Under the pieces are notes generated by a model. The model was given only the letters and a program-made list of their open reading frames with translations, searched no databases and was not told where the DNA came from. The position numbers and the translations under genes are program-made. Shown here in pieces: positions 1 through 10,449 of a stretch of DNA of 64,000 nucleotides; position 1 is the stretch's first letter; each line of letters starts with the position of its first letter. This DNA comes from Paramacrobiotus metropolitanus (Eukaryota > Tardigrada > Eutardigrada > Parachela > Macrobiotidae). The stretch is taken from assembly GCF_019649055.1 (NCBI RefSeq), contig NW_026570364.1, positions 62,001-126,000 on the forward strand. The letters are read 5' to 3'.

Positions 1-176
1 CAGAATTGAAAACATAAGGTTTATTATTTCTGGCAGTTTTGGAAGCGGTAAGTGTGGTGGAATCATTTCATTTTAGGACATAACACTGCAGAAAATAACG
101 TTATACAGTGTAGAAAGTTGCGGATTTGCATTGGACTTCGGTTCCGGATTGATCGATTTGGCAAACGGACAGCGCC

Positions 177-1184
177 ATGAAGGTCATAATAATTTCAGTT
201 TTCGTATGTATCTTTGTATCTCGAAGTGTACTGTCCGCTCCTGCTGCGCCATCGATTGCCAATCCACCACATCCAGCTGAAGCCCCAATTTCAGGTTGGC
301 AATTACAAATTACACTGCGAAATGAAAATATAAATAAATATCATGAATATAAATCCGAAAATCATAGATATCCTAAATTTCGTAGTAAATTCTTTCGCCT
401 GCAGTGAGCTACAAGTTGGCTATGCAGGTTCGGTCAATGCTTATTTCCTTATGTAATTAATAGTTATGCATGCTTAAAATAGTGTTTCTAAAAAGTTTAT
501 GAGGTATGTCTTAATTGATTAGCCTCAGTTACTTATAACTTATAAGTTATAAGTAAAACGACGGCACTGTGCTGCTCTTGTTCAGAATTTCATTCAAAGG
601 AACATTTAAGCAGTTTGTTAAATTATTGCCATTTTATTTGCATATTAATAATTGTGTGTCTTGGTTAATATTTGCGGCCCAAAAGTCCCAGGTAAAAACG
701 CTTTTAACCGTTACATTTATTGCAGAGTCAACACTGACGAGAGCGGGAATAAACACAAGAACACTCTCAGCTTCTCAAGTCAGTATGCTCATCAAAATTC
801 TGCAAGCTTTACAGAAGCCGACCACCACGACCGCGGCGCCGACGGAACCACCGGCTGATGGTGGGAGCGATAATCCACCGCCACCGCCCGGTGCCACGAC
901 AGTCAATCCTTTGGTGGCAATTTTTCAGCGTAGGTTCTTCGAGTTCATTTTATTTTTATTTCTGCTTAAATGATGAACTACAGAAACTTCGGAAATGCTT
1001 TTCTCCGACGTTTGTAATTCTTTAATTGAAGATACTCTGTAGAAGTAATTTATTCGAGATGTAGAATCATCCCTATCGCAGATAATACCCGCGGCGTGCA
1101 GTTTATTTAGCTATTTTTGTAGTATTGTTGGGCAAAGGCACCGGTAGTAGCACGACTGGTGGTGGCGCGGGAGCCCCTTCTTAA
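177..1184 (+). CDS. Small secreted Thr/Pro/Gly-rich protein, 3 exons
   Basis: Exons 177-294, 726-929 and 1123-1184 join in phase (1, 1) to give 127 aa. The N-terminus (MKVIIISVFVCIFVSRSVLS) is a clear signal peptide ending before APAAP. The mature chain is short and low in complexity: a Pro/Ala stretch, a helix-like segment around SMLIKILQALQK, a PTTTTAAPTEPP stretch, PPPPPG, and a Gly/Ser/Thr tail ending GAGAPS. Splice sites are CAG|GTTGGC, AGC|GTAGGT and acceptors TTGCAG and TTGTAG. The Thr/Ser-rich parts look like mucin-type O-glycosylation targets (inference). I recognise no domain and assign no function. It is convergent with the small secreted gene on the minus strand that ends at 1796. 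Confidence 0.7.
529..556. repeat. Perfect 28-bp palindrome
   Basis: The 28 bases are exactly self-complementary (half-site TTACTTATAACTTA). They lie in intron 1 of the secreted-protein gene that starts at 177. Function unknown. Confidence 0.8.
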
Positions 1185-1795
1185 CGAGGATACGGACTTG
1201 CAGACTACCCAACATAAATCTGGACGATCGACCATATAATATCGGCTATATGTAATAATCAATTAGTAACCTTTTCCAGTGCTTACTACGGTTTAACTGG
1301 TTAATCGTTGCTACAACTGTAGCCGCTACTAACGTTGGTATATAGTGATGGCTAATTTAGGCTATAATTATGTGTATGTATCTGCACAACTAATTTTTCG
1401 TTATGCCACCGACAGAATGTCCGGTCAGTCGAGTGTTTTTTGGTTTCTTATTCATGTGTGCTTGTACGCATACACCGTAGAATTGGCATAAACTGATTCA
1501 TCAATGTACGTGCTTAAATTAAAGCCTAAAATTTACCTCCTTCATACTCAAACTAATATTTCAGTACAAACTGAAGGAAAATACAGGAATAAGACGATAA
1601 GAATGATTAATTACCCAATGGACACACTAAACACCGTAATTAAAGGTACTCGCCATAATCACGCATTAGATACATTCATCTTGGGTGCAATATGAATAAA
1701 GGCTTTTAAAAAAACTCTATTGTTTTAACAAGTTTCACCGGTCCTATCCTTCCCCGCAGCGATATTATATTACGTAAGAATCTAAAATTCCCTAA
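1185..1795. other. Intergenic space between two convergent genes
   Basis: This is the 3' flank of the plus-strand secreted gene. An AATAAA sits near 1693 and could be its polyadenylation signal. I see no convincing coding exon. Confidence 0.4.
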
Positions 1796-2553
1796 TTACT
1801 CCGGTGCAGGGGTGGGTTTGGGTGTCGGTTTCTGGGTATTCTTGACGGCACTGAAAAAGCGATCAATCGGTGGCGGGCCTTTTTGTGAAGCAGGAAACTT
1901 GCCACCTACAATTAAACACAGTTTGAACCACACTAATTGTATTGTTGGCAATGCCATTCACAGTTTCAGCATTTTTGATTTACAGTATAACAGAATTCTT
2001 AAATAAAGCAAAGTAACTTAAAATGATTTAATATGATTTACATGTATATGAATACTGGCAAAAGCCCGCCATAACTTAAAACAAACAAAATAATACAAAA
2101 TAAGTAAATAACGTATTACAAAATAATGACCGATCACTACGATCGGTTTTCTACGATAAATTTCATGCATTTGTACACACATATAGCAGTGATATTCCTT
2201 GAAACAAAAAAATTCTTACCTACACACATAAAGTAATGATATTCCTTGTAAACAAAAAAATTCTTACCTGATTTGCCTCGTGATCCTTTTACTTTAGTAT
2301 TCTTTTTAGCTTCTTGTCGCAACCGTTCCCGCTCTTTGGCAGCCTCCTTTCTTGCCGCTAGTACTTCTGCCCGGGCGCGCAGTCGTTCCGCTCTGGTTTT
2401 CTTGTGGAACTTCCTCGCAGGCGTCGATGACGAAACTGGTACTGTTGCTGTTGTTGGGGTGGTTTCCGCTCCTGTTGTTTCTCCCGCAGCAAAGGTCAGC
2501 GCTGCTAAGGCAGCGGCCAGGACAACATACAGAAACACGCGTGTCCAGTGCAT
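1796..2553 (-). CDS. Small secreted basic protein, 2 exons
   Basis: Read on the minus strand, exon 1 is 2553-2268 and exon 2 is 1905-1796, joined in phase 1, giving 131 aa. The start MHWTRVFLYVVLAAALAALTF is a signal peptide. A Thr-rich segment follows (GAETTPTTATVPVSSSTP). Then comes a strongly charged, probably helical stretch (ERLRARAEVLAARKEAAKER), and a Lys/Gly segment. Exon 2 encodes GGKFPASQKGPPPIDRFF and a KPTPKPTPAPE tail. The donor is CAG|GTAAGAA and the acceptor ATTGTAG. No known domain is recognised. It resembles the two neighbouring genes only in being short, secreted and of simple composition, which may mean a local family of extracellular matrix or cuticle proteins (inference). 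Confidence 0.7.
2174..2268 (-). repeat. Tandem duplication of 47-48 bp carrying the splice donor
   Basis: Positions 2174-2220 and 2221-2268 are near-identical head-to-tail copies. The second holds the functional donor of the minus-strand secreted gene (exon ends 2268). The first holds the same GGTAAGAATTTTTT string and so creates a second potential donor inside the intron. Confidence 0.75.
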
Positions 2554-3612
2554 TTTGGCATGCGCTAATTTACGAAGTAAACGTGTTGCATACGAAAATT
2601 GAAAATTCTGATGGATGTTTCACCTGTATGTTTTGCACAATATTCATGTGCGAGTTTGGTTGATCATGTAGTTCGATCGAATCCGTAGGTGCGATCGTTT
2701 CCGATCAGTTTTTTCTGAAGACGCGCGATCAAGAAATGATAACAGTAAATTAAATTAGCGTACATTGCGGTGCTTAGTTTTTGCACCCGGCATGTTATCG
2801 CATGCAGGCCTCCTGTAGTTCTAATTGGAAAACTATGTAAGGAAAAAATTTTTGACCACTGTGATTTTACAAGTGTATGTGGGAATAAGCAAGTGCTGTT
2901 GCCCTTTGCGGTAAGAATATTCATTTGATTGGCAACAATATATACGCTGTCTTCTGCTACATATAAGTACTCGTATACATATTTTTTTGCTGCGTCTAAG
3001 CGAAAATTATCGTAAGCTCTAAATATAACTGCAATGATGCAAAACCAGTATTTACTGTATGTTGTGTTTTATTATTCAAAACGATTTAACAGAAAGTTGC
3101 CTTGGAGAAAACCTTAAATAATATCGTCATAACCTTTGACCTTTCGCCTTCTATACCGGTATATATACCAAGAATATAGTGCACATGACATATTATTTTG
3201 TATCGCATTTCATAGTACACACCATATCTGGAGTATCTGTATCGCCACAAGAAACGCCGTAATTTCCAAAAATAGTATTGCGGCTGCATGTGTAATAAAC
3301 AGGTAGTGCCAGAAAAAAGGCGGCTATCTCCCGTATCGGCGCCCAGTCTCTAAGTATATTGTACAAATAATTTTGAAGTACTGATCGTAGATTTTATGAT
3401 TACGCATTATGCAGTGCCATTAACCTGTTTTGAGTGACATGCAGATTGTTAACAGTTAATTCATAATGTAGCGCACGGGCAGGTACGTAATATATATAAA
3501 GAATCTTAATTTTTCCGGATGACAGCGACTGCGAATATTTATCAGTTATCAAAAACTTGGAACCTTTTCGATCGATGATATTCTGATTTATTAGCATTAT
3601 TGGTAGCTCAAA
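2554..3612. other. Intergenic region between divergent small secreted genes
   Basis: This AT-rich stretch must hold the promoters of the minus-strand gene starting at 2553 and the plus-strand gene starting at 3613. Short open frames here lack coding character. No specific regulatory site can be named. Confidence 0.4.
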
Positions 3613-3927
3613 ATGGCACTGAATAAATTCCTTTTAATAGCAGTGGTAACACTGGCCGTGGTAGTAATTTTAGCGGAAGCCAAAGGACGTGGGAAAGGCA
3701 ACGCCGGAACACGCGGGAACGGACCGAGTGGGGAGGCCAAGATCCACAACCGGCAGCATGGCAGCCGCAAGGACGCCAAGGATGCTGCACGTCGAGGCGG
3801 TGATCGGTCACCGGAGCATCATTCCGCTCACGGTCCCGGACAGCGCGACCATTTTCATTCCGTCGACCGTAACAAGAACATTATTAAAGACGGAGTTCAC
3901 CATAACTATGGAGAGAAAAAGGGTTAA
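3613..3927 (+). CDS. Small secreted basic Gly/Lys/His-rich protein, single exon
   Basis: An ATG-initiated 104-aa frame. Residues 1-23 (MALNKFLLIAVVTLAVVVIL..) form a signal peptide with predicted cleavage after AEA. The mature 80 residues are strongly basic and hydrophilic: KGRGKGNAGTRGNG, then alternating Lys/Arg/His (HNRQHGSRKDAKDAARRGG) and a His-rich part (SPEHHSAHGPGQRDHFHSVD). There is no cysteine, so a disulphide-rich toxin or defensin is unlikely. GC content is clearly above the flanks, which supports coding. Possible roles are a cationic peptide or a matrix protein, but no family is recognised. Confidence 0.7.
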   Translation: MALNKFLLIAVVTLAVVVILAEAKGRGKGNAGTRGNGPSGEAKIHNRQHGSRKDAKDAARRGGDRSPEHHSAHGPGQRDHFHSVDRNKNIIKDGVHHNYGEKKG

Positions 3928-4890
3928 CTGTGCACACGATAATGCATTTGATATTGGTTAATGCCATTAATGTGCAAAACTGCACATGCTTTTTACGTAA
4001 TTTACCGATGTCCAGTTTTCTCGTGGAAAAGTTTTGACCGGATTATAGTGCCAGGTTGTGGAAAGTTACTACAAAGGTTGTGGAAAGTTACTACTGTATG
4101 TAAAAACACCACTTCCATACTGTTTTTTTAAATATTGCATAATTACCTACACAATTGTGGAAATTTTCGATCTGATTATCCAAATTAAACGATGTGACTG
4201 CGACAATGTACCACATGCATTATTCCGGAGTCGGGATAACGAAGTCCTGTAGCACCTACCTTTAACCCAATCGTTAACGAGTCAGTCGAGTCTTCTACAG
4301 ACAACTACGAAGTATGTTAAGTTGTTAACATTTCTCCACACCGGCTTACGGTGCATAACCCTACGGAAACATAAAAACATTCATTCGGCCTCATCCTAAT
4401 AGTGCTGTATGTTTTATTATGTATTTAATAAGCTTATGCGGCGCTATGCCTAAAAAGTTCACGCAAAAATCAACGCAAAGTTAAGAATTCCTGAAGATTT
4501 ACATCTAGCAGTGGGCGGCATGGAGCACCGCACGCGTGTTTCAGTTACGTTGGTAGTACTTGGTACTTTACATACAAGCCACAACTCACATGTTTTACTT
4601 TTATGAGTAATGAGTTTTATGATTTTTATCTTTTATGATTGTGACAGATTGTCGGTTATTTAATTTGCACTTTACGGAACTTCAGCCATATTTCATATTT
4701 GAATCTTTAATTACAGTTTCCATTCTTCTTGATTGGAATAATATCGCAATGTGTTTCCGAAACACAGCATCAGAGATTCGTGTGCGGATACTGTAATTGC
4801 AATTCGCAAGTACAGAAGGATCGTGAAATTCAAATTGTGACTGCATCACTTGTGGGTTGTGGCCGCACTCGACGCACTGACAATCGCAGG
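3928..4890. other. Intergenic region upstream of the USP22-like gene
   Basis: Mostly AT-rich. The frame of the next gene is open upstream to about 4729 but contains no earlier ATG, so the region is treated as 5' flank or 5' UTR. A degenerate short direct repeat (GTGGAAAGTTACTAC) occurs at about 4060-4095. Confidence 0.4.
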
Positions 4891-7800
4891 ATGCCTGCTG
4901 CAGCCAAGAAGCGCGGAGGTTTCCATCGACGCCGCGGGGGTGGCCGTGGGGGAGCCGCCCGTTCCGGCAGCGCCTCCAAGGATCCCCCGTACAAGGGGCC
5001 CAAAGCGCCCGTGAAACGCGTGCAGCCCATCAGGCACGTGCACCCCCTGGCCCCCCAGCGCAAACGTAAACAGGGCCTCATGTGTCCGCATGTCAACATG
5101 GCGCTGCTGGATCACGGCGAAGCCAACTATCGGGAAATCGTCGATCTCTTTGTCATTCCGTCCAGTAAATGCCTGCTGCCGTGGGTAAGTACTGTATGTC
5201 ATTCTAAAAAATCGGATTTGCAATTTTGGGGGGTAACGTGTGCGCCTCCGCGCTCGCTATTTCGCTTTTTGAAGTTATTTATTGTAAATAAAATTCAGGA
5301 TGTCTGAAGAAACTGCTATCAATAGGTTTTTAACCAATACAAAATTTTTGTTAAAAAATTTGTATTTTTACGTTTCTATTTTACTCTAGTTTCGTGAATT
5401 TCCAAGTGCAGTAAATGATAGAAGAATATCCCTGGGACATTGAAACGCCATTATTCTACGCTTAGCCGTTGAAGTAGAATTTTGTGCTGCAGTATTCAAG
5501 TTGTCGACAATCAGGTGTTGTCGTGAAAATTGAAATTCTTGTAAACACTGCTCGTAAATTAAAACTGCTTTATCGTATACAGATACTTCATTTATGGCTA
5601 GATACATGCAAGTTTGCACCTGCGATTTTTATTTTATTTTACTGTTGACGTTTTCCGCTGTTTTGCAAGTGTTTGTTTCTGCGTTTTTGACAGGATCCCA
5701 AACAGTCGCGACTGCGTTTCCGGTGTGAATCTCCACTGTGTCAAGGAGGCTTTCAGTTTGCTTGTTGTCACTGTAAAAAAAAATTTTGTCGTGATCACAT
5801 CAACGATCATGCTGCGGACAGCAACCATGGCTGCGGTATGCATTTTAAATTTTAATTAATTTCGATGGCGAGATTCATTCCATTCAGCCTTCGACAAGTG
5901 AAGAATAGCGGATTTTACGTTTAGCAATTGACGCACAGTTTGGATATCTGGCCTGCTTCCTCTGCAATGAAACCCTGGTGCAGATGGAGAAATGCGCCAA
6001 GATTTGGCGAGACCATCGACTAAAGGCCGTTTATGAAACAGGTGGGCTTTTATCCATTTTTTTCCAATTATCTTTAGCAAGTCCAGTGAGTTTAAACGCT
6101 GGTTAGTTCATTGAGCTTTGGAAAATTTTATCATGTCTTCTTTTCTCCCTAGCGTTGCGTTATGGCTGGCTGCAAAATGTGACGCAGTTGACGACGTTTA
6201 TGCCGGATGAATTGCGCGATGCCTGCGAAAATCGTCAAGCCTTGATCGGTAAATCGTTTAGGAGTTTTCCATGAGATGAAAACGTTGTGTTCTCTAAAGT
6301 TTTGATTTTTGAAAGCAAATTTATACGGACTTTTTCCTTGGTGTTTCTGAAAACTTTGAATTGATCAGTTTCTTTGCATTTATTTGAATTTCGCTGAAAT
6401 TTCCACACTGGCTAAATGCGAATAGTATTGCTGCTAGTAAAATAGAAACAATATTTTTCACTGTTTCAAAAGCAAATAGCAGTAGCGCGAATAAGAATGC
6501 GTTATCAAGGAGAATAATTCTATACAACAATTAAATAGAATGTACAACAATACAAATATGTGCACAAATTTTCTGTTTCTATAGGTGTTCATGGCATCGT
6601 CAACTTGTCGAATACCTGCTGCTTAAATGTGATACTGCAAGCGTTTTGTCATACGCCCTTGTTTCGAGACTTCTGTTTGGCCCGCTTACATCGCTGTAAT
6701 CCGAATATGTTGGGATTTAATCAGGAATGTGTCATGTGTGCTTTCACCTCCATGATCTATGATGTAAGCACTAGCATATTATAACGTTGTCATTTCTTAA
6801 AATTTTTTAACTCTCTTCTCGATTTTGAAATTCACTTTTTCCTTTTTGAAATTCACATTTTGGGATGATAGATGGCCTTGCATGATTGTGAAAATATGGA
6901 TGGCATTGTAGTGCAATCACTGCAATGGATGAATAGTACGATATTTCTCTGCCAACGGAAGTTTAAAAACTGATAAGTTTACGCAAAAGCTTCTTGAGAT
7001 GTTCGTGGATTTTTTTCCACCATAATTATTAGCAACAGAAGTAATGGTATTTATATTTTGTGAACAAAAGTTTTTTGCTCCTGGAACTTCGAAAAGGATA
7101 CTAAAGGATACACCATCATCGAACCTTGCTGGCTGACGGTTTGCTGTTATTAAACAAATGTCATGCGTGGTTTGCAGTTATACATTTTGCCGGCCGGTCA
7201 GTGTTACGCTCCGCAGTTGATCTTTCAAGCCGTACAGAATAGCCTGGTGAACCATGGATCGGAGCTGGGCGAGCAGGAAGATCCGGCGGAAATCATTAAT
7301 CTCTTACTGAACGATATGCACCTCCAGTCGGAACACGGTGAGCAGAAAGAATATAAAACTTTGAATGAACTGATACTTCATTATTTTAACACTTACATTT
7401 TTAGCGGATTAGTTTTAATAAACTGATAAAAGTAGTAAATAACAAAATTAATAGTTTTTTTTAGAAAAAAGGGAATCCTCGAATTACATGTTTCTTTGTT
7501 GCGATATGATCTAGCTGTAATTTTACCTCCTATTCCAAGTATTAAAATCTGGAATGAGATAATATAAAATAAAAAAAAATAAAAAGAAATAAAAGATAAA
7601 TAAGATAACATAAAAAATCTCAAAGATGTCAGAATCTGGCCTTGAAAGTTTATGCTTTTAGATGGACGAAAGATTAGCCCTTCGTTGGGCGAGCAGCTCC
7701 ATCTAGCAGGACGGGAAATGGCTTCGATGTGTGTAGCGCAGTGCATCTATTGCCCATGTATCGTTTGTGATTTATTCTCCGGCGTGGAAGAATATACAAC

Positions 7801-9743
7801 TACTTGCCTACAGTGCAAGTAAGAAACATACCGTTTTTCTTTGGATAATATTTTGTATCGATATTTGTGTGTTGATAAACTTTTCTTCGCATAGGCAAGA
7901 TCGTTTTCAAGGCAACAGTTTCAAATTGCTGATGTTGCCGATTCGTGAGGATAAGCCAGTGGAAGCCGGACAGCCGGCCGACCGATCGCTGGAAGACTGC
8001 CTCAAAATGTAATGGCAATATTATTTCTTTATTAGTCTCTGTCGGGGTTTAATTATGATCGGGTGTTGTTTTGCTGAGCGTGACACTGTATGCAGGTATA
8101 CGGATGCGCAGCTGACTTCCGAAGTGAAGAATGAGTGCTGTATCGACGTCAAAGGGGCTTATCGCACCAATAAATTCCGTCATCTTCCGGTGGTTCTCAT
8201 CATCCAGTTAAAGGTACCCGCCCTTTTTTCTTTGTACACTGCTGAAATGAATTTCAACCAGCTTGATGTTCTGGTGAACAGTTCACCCATTTTTGAATAT
8301 TAATGCGCTTCGACTGCAATGTAAGACTGGGGATCTTCTTACAGTGGAGATTAATCGTAGAATGAGGGCTGGCAGATCCTCGAGGAGCAATTACAAGGCT
8401 AATAACATAGTCAGATTGTCAACGTTTGATTCCGTGTACTGTAATTGTTTCGATTTTTAACCGTTGGTTCTGCGTGTCTTGAAAGTACGTATTTGACTCG
8501 ACCGAATTGTTTTTAATTTTGAATTTGGTGTTGATCATTTCTGTGCGTAATATAGTTTCCCGTTCTGTTAAAAATGTTCGAGTTTGCCTTGTAGCGCGCT
8601 GTGGCGAAGAATGTGACGAAGACCAGAATTGGCGATGGAGATTTGAAGAAGAACAAAGAACACATCCAGTTCCCATTGTGTCTGGACATGTCACCCTATA
8701 TGGCCGAACAGCACAGCGGCTCAACAAAGTAAGCTTGATAATGATAACGTTACGGAAATCATTTTTTTTATGTGCCGAAGATTTTCGAAATTTATGACAA
8801 ATAACACTGTGCACACAAATACAATTATCCACGCTCAGATCTTGCTGAGACCGAAACGAAGACGCATAAGTACAGAACTGCTAGCGGGTGCTGAAGTGAG
8901 CGTAGAGCAAGGGTTTTGTAATATGGTTCCGAGCTTTCGAGCATTATCCACCGTATTAAATGATCACGTTGTACTTTGTCAACAGTTCTGAACAGACAGA
9001 AATTTTTTGTTTTGTAGATACGTTCTGTATGGAGTTGTGGTACATAAAGGTGTGAAACTCTCCAGTGGGCATTACGTGTGCTACATTAAGCACATGAGTG
9101 GACGCTGGCTATGCATGGATGACCGCGCTGTGTTCTGCTGTTCAGAGTCGCAAGTGTTATCACTTCAGGCGTAAGTAACGAAGAAATTCTTTCTTTTTAT
9201 TATAGCGAAAACATTGTTGTCGCCAGGTTAATTTGCAGCAAGTAATTATGCGTGAGAATTAAAACTTTTTATAATATTATGAATAAATATATATCAGAAT
9301 AATTATAGAAACAGTATATCAGATTACGATTAGAATTAAAATTACAGGTGGAAATAAAGTTTTTATAAAACTCAGAGTAATGTTTTATTCTTTGCAGGTA
9401 CATGTTGTTTTATGTGCTGGAAACGGTGGAATTCACCGTGGCGTCGGCCAGCAATATCGGGACCTCGGTCCCCATCCCGCCGCCCATCCCCTCGACCGCA
9501 TCGGTGCCGGATTCGCTGGATTCCCTGTCCAACGATGAACTGATTGAATTGGCTATGCCACCGCCGTTAAAAGTCGATGAAGCCTACATTGGGCAATTCG
9601 ATTATGACACCATTCACCCGTTCACACTCGATCATACGTATGGGAAACTGGACGAACTGTTTGGCGTCCCGCTAAACGAAAAGAAAAATGATTATGACGA
9701 TGAAGAGGATGAGCTAGCGGCGTTACTGTATGGAAACCTGTAA
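4891..9743 (+). CDS. USP22: Ubiquitin-specific protease, USP22/nonstop (SAGA DUB) type, 12 exons
   Basis: Exons 4891-5184, 5694-5835, 5925-6041, 6153-6248, 6585-6763, 7178-7337, 7737-7818, 7895-8008, 8096-8213, 8595-8728, 9018-9170 and 9398-9743 keep phase throughout and give 644 aa. An Arg/Gly-rich N-terminus (HRRRGGGRGG) precedes a ZnF-UBP: CPHVN, CHCKKKFCRDH and GYLACFLCNE. The peptidase domain has the Cys box NLSNTCCLN (Cys about 228), a USP22-like RC..C..C finger region, and the His box SGHYVCYIKH (His about 497) with WLCMDD. USP22, Ubp8 and nonstop remove ubiquitin from histone H2B in the nucleus as part of SAGA. The order ZnF-UBP then USP and the sequence between them match USP22 rather than USP3. 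Unusual points are SNTCC instead of GNTCF/Y, and an extra acidic C-terminal tail of about 95 residues (NDYDDEEDELAALLYGNL). The ATG at 4891 is the first in an open frame. Confidence 0.9.
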
Positions 9744-10420
9744 AGTTTGCGCGTCTTGGTTTTACCAAGTTTCTGTTAAATGATGTGATCTGATTGGTTG
9801 TTTTAGTTTTTTAGCTTACTTTGGGTTATTAATTTTTGCGTTTTAATACTTGATTAACGTTATTATTTTGTTCATATCTCGCACTCGTTTGGCATACGTC
9901 AGCAACGAAAGATATTTTTCCCATACACTTACCCTTACATTTATTCTTACCTGTGCTGTTAGTAAAACGGCAAGTTGCTGTATTACAGTTGGTCCAATAG
10001 TGAATTGCAGGTAACTTACAGAGTATTATGCAGTGCGTAATACGCACGCGCGATTACCTGGTATTAAAATTAATAATCAGTAATACGTGTACGTCGTCGC
10101 TTCCTGGTTTGACTGCCGGCAGGTACAAAGATCTTGTGGTCAACGCCATATGAAGTTTTATGTAAACTGATTTGTGAGGACATAATTTTTACGTAAAATA
10201 TCAACAATTCATTTGCGCAGTACTGTATAATAATGTAAGATCAAGATGGTACCCGATGCGTACAGCAATTTCCGACTAATTAAAATCTTAAGCTGTCGCA
10301 AACTAACGTTTTGAAAACAAACGAAATGCCCCAATAAGAGCTGAGTTTTTTAAATCAGCAAGTTAAAAAATTGCGATTTCGTTTTCCTCAACGGCCATGC
10401 CGTTCAACGTAGATCACTTC
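9744..10420. other. 3' flank of the USP22-like gene up to the satellite
   Basis: AT-rich and without coding evidence. It ends where the inverted repeat that borders the satellite begins. Confidence 0.4.
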
Positions 10421-10440
10421 GCACGTGCTGACGTGCTGCA
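10421..10440 (+). repeat. Left inverted repeat bordering the satellite
   Basis: GCACGTGCTGACGTGCTGCA here matches the reverse complement of 15244-15260 apart from a 3-base gap. It lies just before the first satellite unit. Confidence 0.5.
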
Positions 10441-10449
10441 GAGCCATTC

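Noticed and set aside
2660-2700. Possible tRNA B-box-like string (GTTCGATCGAATCC)
   Set aside because: No matching A-box or cloverleaf arms around it; no tRNA was found anywhere in the window.
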